NCBI GenBank assembly: GCA_963792175.1
Contig: CAWBVG010000002.1
Span: 51,769 to 115,768 of the forward strand
Reading direction: 5' to 3'
Source of the DNA: CAWBVG01 sp963792175
GTDB lineage: Bacteria > Acidobacteriota > Vicinamibacteria > Vicinamibacterales > CAVVIG01
DNA length: 64,000 nucleotides
A program made the position numbers and the translations under genes. A model generated the notes under the pieces. That model saw only the letters and a program-made list of their open reading frames with translations, ran no database searches and was not told the origin of the DNA. Positions 10,009-19,100 of this stretch are shown one piece after another (the stretch's first letter is position 1; every line of letters begins with the position of its first letter).

Positions 10009-10103
10009 GCGAGCAAATCGCTCCGCGTGAAGAGGTTGCAACGCAGGTGCCACGCGCGCGTCCCGGTTCCGACACTGGCTTACCTGTTGCAACGTCTAAA
10101 GAG

Positions 10104-12518
10104 ATGTCCTTGGACCATCGGAATCGTCTGGATGAGCTGAAACACGAGTGGCTTCGCGCCAAACGCGAGCACCCGCGCATCGTCATCGGCGTCACCGTCG
10201 CCTTTGCGCTTGCGATCGTGCTGCCGGTGGTTGGTGCCATCTGGACGGTCAGCGGGTTGCGCAAGGGGCTTCCAGATGGGAATGCCATCGCGCAGATGGG
10301 CGTCATGAATCAGGCGACGAGCGTCTTTGACAGCAAGGATCAGCTCGCCTTCACCGTCTTCAAGGAACAGCGGATCGAAGTGCCGCTCTCCCAAGTCTCC
10401 CCGAATCTCATAAAGGCCCTCATCGACATTGAAGACCAGCGGTTTTACGACCATCACGGATTCGACCTCGTGCGTATCGGCTCGGCGGCGATGGCCAACC
10501 TGCGTCACCGGCGTGTCGCGCAGGGCGGGAGCACGCTCACGCAGCAGCTCGCGCGTCAGAGCTTTCTAACGCCGGACAAGACGATTCGCCGCAAGCTCCA
10601 GGAACTGATTCTCGCGGAGCGGATCGAGGGCGCATACACCAAGGAACAGATTCTCGAGCTGTACCTCAACAAGGTTTATTTCGGTGACGGTTTGTACGGC
10701 GCCGAGGCCGCGTCGCGCGGTTACTTCGACAAACACGCCTCAGAGCTCGACGTCCCTGAAGCGGCGCTCCTCGCCGGTCTCGTGAAATCGCCCTCGAGCT
10801 ACGCGCCGACCGTCAGTCTGCCCCGCGCGACTGCGCGCCGGAACCTCGTGCTCCAGGCGATGCTCGAGGCGAAACACCTCGACTCCGCGCAGTGGGCCAA
10901 GGCAAAGGCTGCGAAGGTTGTCCTCCGCGACGGCCTGCGGTCCGAAGAACCGCACGGGCTGTACTTCAAGGAACAGGTCCGGCGCGAGCTGGTGGATCGG
11001 TTCGGCTGGCAGCGCGTCTACCAGGGCGGCCTGCGCGTCTTCACGACCATCGACATGCCGATGCAGGAGGTCGCCGAAGCGACAATCGTCGAACAGATCA
11101 AATCGATCGAGGTACGCCGCGCCGCATGGCAGGCTCGCCGCGCGCCTCAGAAGAAGCTCGCGAAGAACGCGGCACCCGCGCCGCCTCCGCGCGAGGCCGA
11201 CGTGCTCCAAGGCGCTCTCGTGGCGCTCGAGCCAGACACCGGGTACGTGCGGGCGATGGTCGGCGGCCGCGACTTCGATGCCAGCCACTTCAACCGGGCG
11301 GTTCAAGCGCATCGCCAGCCCGGATCCGCTTTCAAGCCGTTCGTCTACGCGACCGCGATCGAGGCGGGCTACTCACCGGCAACCGTGATCGATCACCTCG
11401 ACGAGCCGATCGCGACCCTGCAGGGTGCATGGACGCCGGAGGATGAGCATTCGTCCGGGTCCTCGTTGACGCTCCGAGCCGCGCTGCGTACGTCGAGCAA
11501 TCGCGCCGCCGTGCGTCTGCTGCAGCAGGTCGGCATCGACCGTACCGTGCAGTACGCAAAGGACATGGGCGTCGGCGATGTGCCGAGCGTCCCGTCGCTC
11601 GCGCTCGGGTCCGGCGAGGTCACGCTTCAGGCGATGACCGCGGCGTATGCGGCCTTCATCAACCATGGTGCGGTGCCCAAGCCCATTCTGATTCGCCGCG
11701 TCGAGGACCACGACGGCACCGTGCTTTTCGAAGGACGCTCCTCGTCGACGAGGGCGATCAGCGACACCACGGCATTCCTGATGTCCACGATGATGGCGGA
11801 CGTGATCAACGCGGGAACCGCGGCGCGCGCGCGCAGCATGGGGTTCACGTTGCCGGCCGCCGGCAAGACCGGCACGACCAACGATTTCAACGACGCGTGG
11901 TTCATCGGGTTCACGCCGAAGCTCGCGACCGGCGTCTGGGTGGGATTCGATCAGCCCCGCACGATTCTTCCAAACGGCTTCGCCGCAGACATCGCGGTGC
12001 CGGTCTGGGCGAAGTTCATGAAGACCGCGACGCATGGCGACAAGCCCGACTGGATTTCGCCGCCGGCCGGCATCGTCACGGCCAGCGTGTGCCGAGTCAC
12101 TGGAAAGCTGGCGACCGAACAGTGTCGCGATGCTGACGTGGTCAATAAGTACGGCGAGGTCGAGCGCCGATCGACGGTTTACACCGAATACTTTGCACGT
12201 GGTACCGAGCCGACGACGTACTGCGACGCACACCAGCCGCGCGTCGACATGTTGAGGATGGCGGACGACCTCGGCGGACAGCAGCAACCGGCCCCTCACC
12301 CCAGCGCGCCAGCCGTTGCGCCGCAGACGGCGACCGGGACGGCCGGTACGACGGTGACTCCGGGAACGACCGGGACCACCATCCAAAGCGTTGAAGGCAC
12401 GCAAGCGCCGTCCAGCGGCAAGCGCAGCTTCTGGTGGAGGCTCCTCGGCCGCGGCCGCGACAAATCGCCGAAGGAGGACCCGCCACCGCCACCGCCGAAG
12501 CGGCCGGAAGGGGGCTAG
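10104..12518 (+). CDS. mrcA: Penicillin-binding protein 1A (bifunctional glycosyltransferase/transpeptidase)
   Basis: Class A PBP of ~804 residues that polymerises lipid II and cross-links peptidoglycan at the inner membrane. A cytoplasmic start precedes one TM helix (residues ~25-50, VTVAFALAIVLPVVGAIWTV). The GT51 domain shows EDQRFYDHHG, QGGSTLTQQLAR and LELYLNKVYFG. The transpeptidase domain shows the nucleophile motif SAFK (QPGSAFKPF), SSN (RTSSNRA) and KTGTTN. The C-terminal ~90 residues are Thr/Pro/Gly-rich and end in a polyproline run, likely an unstructured periplasmic tail. Start ATG at 10104 was chosen because it places the TM helix at the normal distance. Followed immediately by a dispersed repeat. 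Confidence 0.95.
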   Translation: MSLDHRNRLDELKHEWLRAKREHPRIVIGVTVAFALAIVLPVVGAIWTVSGLRKGLPDGNAIAQMGVMNQATSVFDSKDQLAFTVFKEQRIEVPLSQVSPNLIKALIDIEDQRFYDHHGFDLVRIGSAAMANLRHRRVAQGGSTLTQQLARQSFLTPDKTIRRKLQELILAERIEGAYTKEQILELYLNKVYFGDGLYGAEAASRGYFDKHASELDVPEAALLAGLVKSPSSYAPTVSLPRATARRNLVLQAMLEAKHLDSAQWAKAKAAKVVLRDGLRSEEPHGLYFKEQVRRELVDRFGWQRVYQGGLRVFTTIDMPMQEVAEATIVEQIKSIEVRRAAWQARRAPQKKLAKNAAPAPPPREADVLQGALVALEPDTGYVRAMVGGRDFDASHFNRAVQAHRQPGSAFKPFVYATAIEAGYSPATVIDHLDEPIATLQGAWTPEDEHSSGSSLTLRAALRTSSNRAAVRLLQQVGIDRTVQYAKDMGVGDVPSVPSLALGSGEVTLQAMTAAYAAFINHGAVPKPILIRRVEDHDGTVLFEGRSSSTRAISDTTAFLMSTMMADVINAGTAARARSMGFTLPAAGKTGTTNDFNDAWFIGFTPKLATGVWVGFDQPRTILPNGFAADIAVPVWAKFMKTATHGDKPDWISPPAGIVTASVCRVTGKLATEQCRDADVVNKYGEVERRSTVYTEYFARGTEPTTYCDAHQPRVDMLRMADDLGGQQQPAPHPSAPAVAPQTATGTAGTTVTPGTTGTTIQSVEGTQAPSSGKRSFWWRLLGRGRDKSPKEDPPPPPPKRPEGG

Positions 12519-12520
12519 AT

Positions 12521-12606
12521 GTCAGCTGCGGCTCTCAGCTGTCAGCTGTCGGCTGTCGCTTTCGAGGAAGTTCAGCTGATAGCTGATGGCCGATAGCTGA
12601 CAGCTT
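12521..12606. repeat. AGCTGTC/AGCTGAT tandem inverted repeat
   Basis: Successive CAGCTGTC-type units in the left half and AGCTGATAGCTGA-type units in the right half can pair with each other. It starts 3 bases after the PBP1a stop and ends ~35 bases before holB, so it may act as a terminator or attenuator-like hairpin. Confidence 0.75.
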
Positions 12607-12640
12607 TGTAAGCGGCATCGAGTGATACGATGCCGGTACC

Positions 12641-13561
12641 GTGCCGCTCCGCGACATCGCCGGCCACCAGCGTCTCGTCGAATTGCTCGGCCGATCCATC
12701 GCGGGTGGGACGCTGCCGCCGAGCCTGCTGTTTGCCGGTCCCGCCGGCGCCACGAAACGGCAGACGGCGCTCGCCGTTGCTCAAACCCTGAACTGTCTCG
12801 ATCTTCGCCAGGTCACCGATGCCAGCGGCCAGCCGACCGCCGACGCGTGCGGCGTCTGTGCCTCGTGCGTGCGCATCCAGCGCGGCGTGCATCCGGACAT
12901 CGTGATCGTCGAGCCTGGCGACACCGGCGCGATCAAAATCGATCAGATCCGGGAAGTCGTGGAACGCGCGGCGTACCGACCGTTCGAAGGGCGCCGGCGT
13001 GTGGTCGTGATCGACGAGGCAGATGCGCTGATGGCGCCTGCACAGAACGCGCTGCTGAAGACGCTCGAGGAACCGCCGTCGCTCTCTGTCTTCATCCTGG
13101 TGACGACCCGTCCGGACATGCTGCTGCCGACGGTCCGTTCGCGATGCATCAGGCTGCTGTTCACGGAGCCGGGCACGGAAGACGTCGACGTCGAGGCGCG
13201 CGAGATCGCGCACCATGTGCTGGTGCACGCGTCGACGACGACCGATCCCGGCCGGCGCCTCGAGGGCGCGAAGGAACTGCTCGCGAAGACCGGCCAGGGT
13301 GGTGCGGCCGATCGCGATCAGCTGTCGGCGCACCTGAAGGCCATGGCGTCGCTGCTGCGCGACGTCGAGGTGCTGGCGGCGGGCGCCGATGCGGCCACGC
13401 TCGCGAACCCCGACGTGAAGCCCGCGCTCGAGCGGCTGCTGCCGTCGTTCAAAGGCGACCGCGGGCTGGCGGCGTTTTCGGCCATCGACCGCGCCCTGGA
13501 AGCGCTCGACCGCAACTCGGGTGTCAAGGTCGTGGCCGATTGGCTGGTGCTGCAGCTATGA
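12641..13561 (+). CDS. holB: DNA polymerase III delta prime subunit
   Basis: Clamp-loader subunit of the replicative polymerase, 306 residues, GTG start at 12641. Visible are the AAA+ start GHQRLVELL, a phosphate-loop region GPAGATKRQTA that lacks the canonical GKT/S ending (as in E. coli delta prime, which does not hydrolyse ATP), a zinc-binding cysteine cluster (CGVCASC with a cysteine before it), VVIDEADALMAPAQNALLKTLEEPP (residues quoted in part), and the sensor SRC motif. The stop overlaps the ATG of ricT (ATGA). holB next to ricT is a common bacterial arrangement. Confidence 0.93.
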   Translation: MPLRDIAGHQRLVELLGRSIAGGTLPPSLLFAGPAGATKRQTALAVAQTLNCLDLRQVTDASGQPTADACGVCASCVRIQRGVHPDIVIVEPGDTGAIKIDQIREVVERAAYRPFEGRRRVVVIDEADALMAPAQNALLKTLEEPPSLSVFILVTTRPDMLLPTVRSRCIRLLFTEPGTEDVDVEAREIAHHVLVHASTTTDPGRRLEGAKELLAKTGQGGAADRDQLSAHLKAMASLLRDVEVLAAGADAATLANPDVKPALERLLPSFKGDRGLAAFSAIDRALEALDRNSGVKVVADWLVLQL

Positions 13562-14355
13562 GCGCGCCGCATCCGGGCCCGCTCGTCGCCGTCAAGCTGA
13601 CCTCTGTCGGCCGCTCGCAGACGTTTCTCCCAGGGGATCTGCCGCCTGACGCCGCGCCGCGGCCGGGCGATCGTGTCGTCGTGCAGACCGATGGTGGAAC
13701 CGCCGTGGGCACGGTGGTTCGCCGCATCCCGCAACTCGACGACAAGCGCCGGCCGGCCGGTGATTCGCCGCAGCGCGTCGTGCGTCTGGCGTCGCGCGAG
13801 GATGTGATTGCGCGGCTGAAGCACCAGCACCGCGAGCAGGAGGCCTATCGCATCGCGCTGCTCAAAATCCGTGAGCGCGGGCTCGGCATGAAGCTGGCTC
13901 GGGTCGAGCAGGCGTTCGACGGCTCCAAACTGGTCTTCTACTTCACGGCCGACGGCCGCGTCGATTTCCGCGAGCTGGTGCGGGAGCTCGCGTCCGAGTT
14001 CCGGACGCGCATCGAGATGCGTCAGATTGGCGTCCGAGACGAGGCGAAGATGTACGGCGGCTACGGCACGTGCGGCCGGCCGCTCTGCTGCACGACGTTC
14101 CTGCAGACATTCGAGCCGGTGTCGATCAAGATGGCGAAGCAGCAGGAGCTGAGCCTCAATCCTTCCAAGCTCTCGGGTCTGTGCGGGCGGCTGAAGTGCT
14201 GTCTTCGCTACGAACTGCCCAACGCCAAGGGCGTTCAGCACGGCGGCTGCGGCAGCGAGGGCGGCTGCGACAATCCTTCAGGCTGTGGTTCCGGTGGCTG
14301 CGGCTCTGGAGGCTGTGGCTCTGGGGGTTGCGGAAGCTGCGGCACATTAGAATGA
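13558..14355 (+). CDS. ricT: RicT/PSP1-family protein with Cys/Gly-rich tail
   Basis: PSP1 C-terminal family (RicT/YaaT), 265 residues. In Bacillus, RicT belongs to an Fe-S containing complex that influences RNase Y and sporulation. The diagnostic core is present: GGYGTCGRPLCC, SIKMAKQQ and LCGRLKCCLRYE, giving the conserved cysteine set. Beyond the usual end, the last ~35 residues are a GCGSGG repeat with about eight further cysteines, encoded by a near-tandem DNA repeat (14240-14345). Such a tail might bind metal. The gene overlaps both holB upstream and pdxA downstream by ATGA. Confidence 0.92.
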   Translation: MSAPHPGPLVAVKLTSVGRSQTFLPGDLPPDAAPRPGDRVVVQTDGGTAVGTVVRRIPQLDDKRRPAGDSPQRVVRLASREDVIARLKHQHREQEAYRIALLKIRERGLGMKLARVEQAFDGSKLVFYFTADGRVDFRELVRELASEFRTRIEMRQIGVRDEAKMYGGYGTCGRPLCCTTFLQTFEPVSIKMAKQQELSLNPSKLSGLCGRLKCCLRYELPNAKGVQHGGCGSEGGCDNPSGCGSGGCGSGGCGSGGCGSCGTLE

Positions 14356-15221
14356 AGCCGCGAGTTGCGATCACCGCAGGCGATCCCGCGGGGATCGGGC
14401 CCGAAGTTGCTGCGCTCGCGGCGGCCGACTCACGGGTGCTCGCTGCATGCGAGCCGGTCATCTATTCGCCGCCCGACAGCGCTCGATTCGCACCCGGCGT
14501 GCTGAACGCCGAAGCCGGACGAGCGGCCTACGACATCATCGTGCGCGCCGTGGACGATGCGAGGAACGGCGACGTTCAGGCGATCGCGACGGCACCGGTC
14601 AACAAGGAGGCGTTTCGCCTCGCAGGTCTTCCGTGGAGCGGACATACGGATCTGCTGGCACACCTGACCGGAGCATCTGACGTCGCGATGATGTTCCACT
14701 CGGAACCGCTGCGCGTCGTCTTGGCGACTGTTCACGTCGCGTTGGCGGATGTCCCGCGCCTGCTGACACAATCGGTGATGGAAAAGACGATTGCGCTGAC
14801 CGCGCGCGAGCTGCCGCGCTTCGACAAGATTCAGCCGCGGATCGCCGTCGCCGGGCTCAATCCTCATGCCGGCGAGCATGGCTTGTTCGGCCGCGAAGAG
14901 ATGGAGGTCATCACGCCAGCGATCGAGGCGTGTCGGGCCCGGGGCATCGACGTCACCGGCCCATTTCCCGCGGATACGGTGTTCGTACGCGCCCATCGCG
15001 GCGCATTCGATGTGGTCGTCGCGTGTTATCACGACCAGGGATTGATTCCGGTGAAGTTGCTTGCGTTCGGGCAGGCCGTCAACGTCACGCTTGGCCTTCC
15101 GATCGTGCGGACGTCGGTCGACCACGGCACGGCGTTCGATATCGCGGGTAAGGGCGTCGCCGATCCGGAAAGCATGATCGCCGCAGTATTGCTTGCCGCG
15201 CGACTCGCACGGGCGTCGTGA
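14352..15221 (+). CDS. pdxA: 4-hydroxythreonine-4-phosphate dehydrogenase
   Basis: NAD-dependent enzyme of DXP-dependent pyridoxal phosphate synthesis that oxidises 4-phosphohydroxy-L-threonine. Motifs in order: GDPAGIGPE at the N-terminus, TAPVNKEA, GHTDLLAHL, ATVHVALADVP, GLNPHAGEHGLFGREE, CYHDQGLIPVK and RTSVDHGTAFDIAGKG. The metal-binding His residues are in the GHTD, NPHAGE and VDHGTA segments. At 289 residues it is ~40 shorter than the E. coli protein; the missing part is in the variable region after residue ~35. The start overlaps the ricT stop. Confidence 0.95.
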   Translation: MKPRVAITAGDPAGIGPEVAALAAADSRVLAACEPVIYSPPDSARFAPGVLNAEAGRAAYDIIVRAVDDARNGDVQAIATAPVNKEAFRLAGLPWSGHTDLLAHLTGASDVAMMFHSEPLRVVLATVHVALADVPRLLTQSVMEKTIALTARELPRFDKIQPRIAVAGLNPHAGEHGLFGREEMEVITPAIEACRARGIDVTGPFPADTVFVRAHRGAFDVVVACYHDQGLIPVKLLAFGQAVNVTLGLPIVRTSVDHGTAFDIAGKGVADPESMIAAVLLAARLARAS

Positions 15222-15224
15222 GCG

Positions 15225-15704
15225 ATGGCTGAAAAAACCGAGCGCGAGAAGGCGCAGTCGAGCATCGCCGAAAACCGCAAGGCGTTCCACGATTTCCATC
15301 TGATGGAGACGTTCGAGGCGGGGCTGGTGCTGCTCGGCACCGAGGTGAAGGCGATCCGCGAAGGCCGCGTCAACCTGCGGGACAGTTTCGCGCGCGTCGA
15401 GGACGGCGAGGTCTTTCTCTACAACGTCAACATCAGCCCCTACAGCCACCGTGGCTACGCCGATCACGAGCCGCTGCGTCGGCGGAAGCTCCTGCTTCAT
15501 CGTTCCGAGATCAAGAAGTTGATCGGCAAGACCGTCGAGAAGGGCATGACGCTGGTACCGGTCAGGCTGTATTTCAAGAATGGGCGCGTCAAGGTGGCGG
15601 TCAGCCTGGCCAAGGGCAAGAAGGATTACGACAAGCGCGAGACCATCAAGCGCCGCGAGGCCGACCGCGAAACCCGCGCCGCCATGAAATCGCGATCACG
15701 ATGA
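15225..15704 (+). CDS. smpB: SsrA-binding protein
   Basis: tmRNA-binding protein of trans-translation, 159 residues, the usual length. It carries NRKAFHDF, GTEVKAIREG, NLRDSFARVEDGE, YSHRGYADHEPLRRRKLLLH and the basic C-terminal tail (KRETIKRREADRE) that enters the ribosomal decoding site. It starts 3 bases after the pdxA stop. No tmRNA gene was recognised in the window. Confidence 0.97.
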   Translation: MAEKTEREKAQSSIAENRKAFHDFHLMETFEAGLVLLGTEVKAIREGRVNLRDSFARVEDGEVFLYNVNISPYSHRGYADHEPLRRRKLLLHRSEIKKLIGKTVEKGMTLVPVRLYFKNGRVKVAVSLAKGKKDYDKRETIKRREADRETRAAMKSRSR

Positions 15705-15722
15705 ACGCAACGGCCGCGAACA

Positions 15723-15759
15723 GCGCCAAGAGAATCTGGCGCTGCGCTCTTGGCGTTTC
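15723..15759 (+). terminator. Rho-independent-type terminator after smpB
   Basis: CGCCAAGAG and CTCTTGGCG pair across a 14-base loop and are followed by TTT. It sits ~20 bases after the smpB stop and before the DegT aminotransferase gene. Confidence 0.6.
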
Positions 15760-15767
15760 GTCATCAG

Positions 15768-15803
15768 CTTGCCTCGCCGTAGCGCGAAGCGCGAAGGCGG
15801 GAG
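15768..15803. repeat. Short GC-rich palindrome (GCCTCGCCGTAGCGCGAAGCGCGAAGG type)
   Basis: A self-complementary CGCGAAGCGCGAAGG core flanked by GCCTCGCC/GGCGGGAGC, 17 bases before the next gene. It resembles the extragenic palindromes seen elsewhere in this window but belongs to a different sequence family. Confidence 0.45.
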
Positions 15804-15819
15804 CGGATACAATAGTCGA

Positions 15820-16953
15820 ATGAAGGTACCGTTACTCGACCTGCAGGCACAGTATCGGCCGCTGCGCGACGAAATCCTCGCGGCCATTACGCGCGTCTGC
15901 GACAGTCAGCGCTTCATCATGGGGCCGGAGGTCGACGGCCTCGAGCAGGAGTTGAACGCGCTCATCGGCGTCAAGCACTCGATCGCCGTCTCGTCCGGCA
16001 CCGACGCGCTCCTTCTCGCGCTGATGGCGCTTGGCATCAAGGCCGGCGACGAAGTCATCACGCCGACGTATTCGTTCTTTGCCACTGCTGGCGCGGTCGA
16101 ACGCGTGGGCGCCCGTCCGGTGATGGTCGATATCGATCCGATGACGTTCAATATCGACGCGCCCCAGGCCGTGGCCGCCATCACTCCGCGAACGAAGGCC
16201 ATCATTCCCGTCCACCTTTTCGGGTTGAGCGCCGATCTCGATCCGATCATGGCGGCCGCCGACCGAGCCGGCATCCCAGTTGTCGAGGACGCCGCCCAGG
16301 CGATCGGCTCGACATACAAGTCGCGCGCCGTCGGTACCATCGGTGCCTTCGGGTGCTTTTCGTTCTTTCCGAGCAAGAACCTGGGCGCGTTCGGCGACGC
16401 AGGCCTGCTCGTGACCAACGACGACCGCCTGGCGAAGCAGGCACGCCTGCTGCGGACGCACGGAATGGAACCGAAGTACTACCATCACCTGGTCGGCGCG
16501 AACTTCCGCATGGACGCGCTGCAGGCAGCCGTGCTGCGCGTGAAAGCGCCGCACCTTGCGGGGTGGACGCAGAGGCGTCGGGCGAACGCTGCGCGTTATC
16601 TGGAGCTGTTTTCGGCGGCGGGCCTCAACGAAGTCGTCCGGCTGCCTCAGGAGCCGCCCGACAGGCAGCACATCTTCAATCAATTCGTGATCTGCACACC
16701 CGAACGCGATGCTCTGAAGAAGCACCTGGATGCTGCCGGCATCGGGAACGAGATCTATTATCCCGTGCCGTTTCACATGCAGCCCTGCTTCGCGCACTTG
16801 GGCTATCGTCCTGGCGAGTTTCCGAACGCCGAGAGAGCCGCCGCGGAGAGTCTGGCGATTCCTGTCTACGGCGAGCTCTCCGCTGACCAACAGGAGTACG
16901 TCGTCAGTACCGTCGCATCATTCGTGCAGAAGAACCTCGGGGCGGTGCGGTGA
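15820..16953 (+). CDS. DegT/DnrJ/EryC1/StrS-family sugar aminotransferase
   Basis: PLP enzyme of 377 residues that transfers an amino group to a keto-sugar nucleotide in the usual family role. Motifs: DLQAQYRPLRDEI, the substrate loop SSGTDALLLALMAL, GDEVITPTYSFFATA, EDAAQAIGS, and the internal aldimine lysine in FSFFPSKNLGAFGDAG. GANFRMDALQAAVL and the C-terminal YYPVPFHMQPCF are typical. Start ATG at 15820 gives the standard N-terminus. The stop overlaps the GTG start of the symporter. It is separated from the polysaccharide loci but could feed them. Confidence 0.92.
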   Translation: MKVPLLDLQAQYRPLRDEILAAITRVCDSQRFIMGPEVDGLEQELNALIGVKHSIAVSSGTDALLLALMALGIKAGDEVITPTYSFFATAGAVERVGARPVMVDIDPMTFNIDAPQAVAAITPRTKAIIPVHLFGLSADLDPIMAAADRAGIPVVEDAAQAIGSTYKSRAVGTIGAFGCFSFFPSKNLGAFGDAGLLVTNDDRLAKQARLLRTHGMEPKYYHHLVGANFRMDALQAAVLRVKAPHLAGWTQRRRANAARYLELFSAAGLNEVVRLPQEPPDRQHIFNQFVICTPERDALKKHLDAAGIGNEIYYPVPFHMQPCFAHLGYRPGEFPNAERAAAESLAIPVYGELSADQQEYVVSTVASFVQKNLGAVR

Positions 16954-18239
16954 TTCGGACCGAGCGGCACGTCCACTCCTCGGCGTCGAGGCGGCGGCTG
17001 CCGGGCATCACGACCCAGATCTTCATCGGCCTCGTGCTCGGCATCCTCGTCGGCCATTTCTGGCCCGGCTTTGGTGTCGCCATCAAGCCGCTGGCCGACG
17101 CCTTTCTGCGGATGATCAAGATGATCATCGCGCCGCTGCTGTTCGCGACGCTGGTGGTCGGCATCGCCGGCACCGGCGACTTGAAGTCGATGGGGCGCAT
17201 CGGGCTGAAGGCGATCGTCTACTTCGAGGTCGCCTCGACCATTGCGCTCTTCCTCGGGCTCGCGCTGGTCAACATCTTCCATCCCGGCGCGGGGCTCGCC
17301 ATGCCGATCGGCGCCGATACCAAAGCCGCTGCGGCGATGGCGCAGAACCAGCAGCACGCGTGGGACATCTTTCTCCATCTGTTTCCCACGTCGGTCGTCG
17401 ATTCGATGGCGCGCGGCGACATCCTCCAGCTGGTCGTCTTCTCCACGTTCTTCGGCGTCGCCCTCGCCGCCATCGGCCCGAAGGGGCAGCCGGTGCTCGA
17501 CGTCCTCGAAAGCACCGCCGCCATCATGTTCAAGTTCACCGGCTACGTCATGGCGTTTGCGCCGATTGGCGTCTTCGCCGCGATTGCGGCAACGGTCGGC
17601 GGCAAGGGCCTCGCGATCCTGTTTACCCTCGGCAAGCTGATCGCGCTGATGTATCTCGGCCTGGCGATCTTCGTCCTGATTGTGCTGGGCGGGGTCTCGT
17701 ACCTGATCCGCGTCCCGTTCTTCACCTTCGTCAAGGCGATTCGTGAACCGTTCCTCATCGCGTTCACCACCGCGAGCTCGGAGGCCGCGCTGCCGAAGTC
17801 TCTCGAGGTGATGGAACGCTTCGGCGTGCCGAAGAACATCGTGGGGTTCGTGCTGCCGACCGGTTACAGCTTCAATCTCGACGGCACGACGTTGTATCTC
17901 TCGCTGGCCAGCGTCTTCGTCGCGCAGCTGGCCGGCGTGCCGATGACCTTCGGTCAGCAGCTGGTCATGATGCTCACGCTGATGCTGACCAGCAAAGGCG
18001 TGGCGGGCGTGCCCCGCGCCGCGCTGGTCGTGCTCACGGCGACCCTCACGCAATTCGGCCTGCCGCTCGAGGGCGCCGCCATCCTCCTCGGCATCGACCA
18101 GATCCTCGACATGGGACGGACGGCCGTGAACGTCATGGGCAACTGCATTTCCACGGTCGTCGTCGCTCGATGGGAAGGCGTCTTCGACGATGCGAAGATG
18201 AAGGCGTTCGCGGCCGGCGATGCCGCGAAGGCCGCCTGA
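16950..18239 (+). CDS. Dicarboxylate/amino acid:cation symporter (DAACS family)
   Basis: Inner-membrane secondary transporter of 429 residues, GTG start overlapping the aminotransferase stop. Eight or more hydrophobic segments are visible. The family signatures are present: FLRMIKMIIAPLLFATLVVGI, the serine-rich hairpin TTASSEAALPKSLEVM, and PTGYSFNLDGTTLYLSLASVF. These mark the GltP/DctA group that moves glutamate, aspartate or C4-dicarboxylates with H+ or Na+. The exact substrate cannot be read from sequence. The gene is intact and followed one base later by rfbD. Confidence 0.93.
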   Translation: MIRTERHVHSSASRRRLPGITTQIFIGLVLGILVGHFWPGFGVAIKPLADAFLRMIKMIIAPLLFATLVVGIAGTGDLKSMGRIGLKAIVYFEVASTIALFLGLALVNIFHPGAGLAMPIGADTKAAAAMAQNQQHAWDIFLHLFPTSVVDSMARGDILQLVVFSTFFGVALAAIGPKGQPVLDVLESTAAIMFKFTGYVMAFAPIGVFAAIAATVGGKGLAILFTLGKLIALMYLGLAIFVLIVLGGVSYLIRVPFFTFVKAIREPFLIAFTTASSEAALPKSLEVMERFGVPKNIVGFVLPTGYSFNLDGTTLYLSLASVFVAQLAGVPMTFGQQLVMMLTLMLTSKGVAGVPRAALVVLTATLTQFGLPLEGAAILLGIDQILDMGRTAVNVMGNCISTVVVARWEGVFDDAKMKAFAAGDAAKAA

Positions 18240-18240
18240 C

Positions 18241-19100
18241 ATGCGGATAGCGGTGGTCGGCGCGCGCGGGCAGCTGGGCGCCGCGGTCGCCGAAGCCTGC
18301 GGCGCCGCCCACGAAACCGTCACCTTCACGAGGGCCGACCTCGATACCACCGACGACGCGGCGGTGGCCGCGGCGATGGCGCGGGTGCGTCCCGACGCGA
18401 TCGTCAACGCCAGCGCCTACACCAACGTCGATGGCGCGGAGGATGAACCGGTCACGGCGCTCAACGTCAACGCGCTGGCCGTCCGGGCGCTGGCGCGCGC
18501 GGCCGAGACCCATGGCGCCGCGCTCGTCCATTTCAGCACCGATTTCGTCTTCGACGGCGCGGCCTCGGCGCCATATACCGAGCAGGATCGGCCGAATCCG
18601 CGAAGCGTGTACGCGACCTCCAAGCTGCTTGGCGAGTGGTTCGCGCTGGAGTCGCCGCGCGGGTACGTCCTGCAGGGTGGAAAGCCTGTTCGGCAGCGCG
18701 GCCGATGGACCCGAGCCGAAGGGCAGCGTCGCCGCCATCCACAAGGCGCTGCTGGCAGGCCAATCGCCGCCAGTCTTCATCGATCGCACGATTTCGCCAA
18801 CCTACGTGATCGACGCCGCCCACGCGACGCGGAAGCTCCTCGAATCCTCCGCGCCGGCGGGCCTGTACCACTGCGTCAATTCCGGTTCGTGCACGCTGGC
18901 TCGACTTCGCGCAGGAGCTGGCGCGGCTCGCGGGCCTCGAGCCGCGCCTCACCCCGGTGCGCATGTCGGACGTGCAGCTTCGCGCGGCCCGGCCGTTGTA
19001 TTGCGTGCTCTCCAACGCCAAACTTCGAGACGCCGGCATCGACATGCCGTCGTGGCAGGACGCGCTGGCGCGGTACGTCGCGGCTCGGACAGGCTCCTAA
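18241..19100 (+). CDS. rfbD: dTDP-4-dehydrorhamnose reductase, two frameshifts
   Basis: Last enzyme of dTDP-L-rhamnose synthesis, or a close NAD(P)-dependent sugar reductase. The N-terminal Rossmann fold has GARGQLG, then NASAYTNVDGAEDEP, STDFVFDG and the catalytic YATSKLLGEW. The conserved protein continues in other frames after single inserted bases near 18673 (to RVESLFGSAADGPEPKGS and DRTISPTYVIDAA) and near 18895 (to WLDFAQELARLAG and the C-terminus). Removing one base at each point restores a 286-residue protein of normal length. It overlaps the VWA gene on the other strand by 4 bases at the 3' ends. No rfbA, rfbB or rfbC is visible in the window. Confidence 0.85.
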
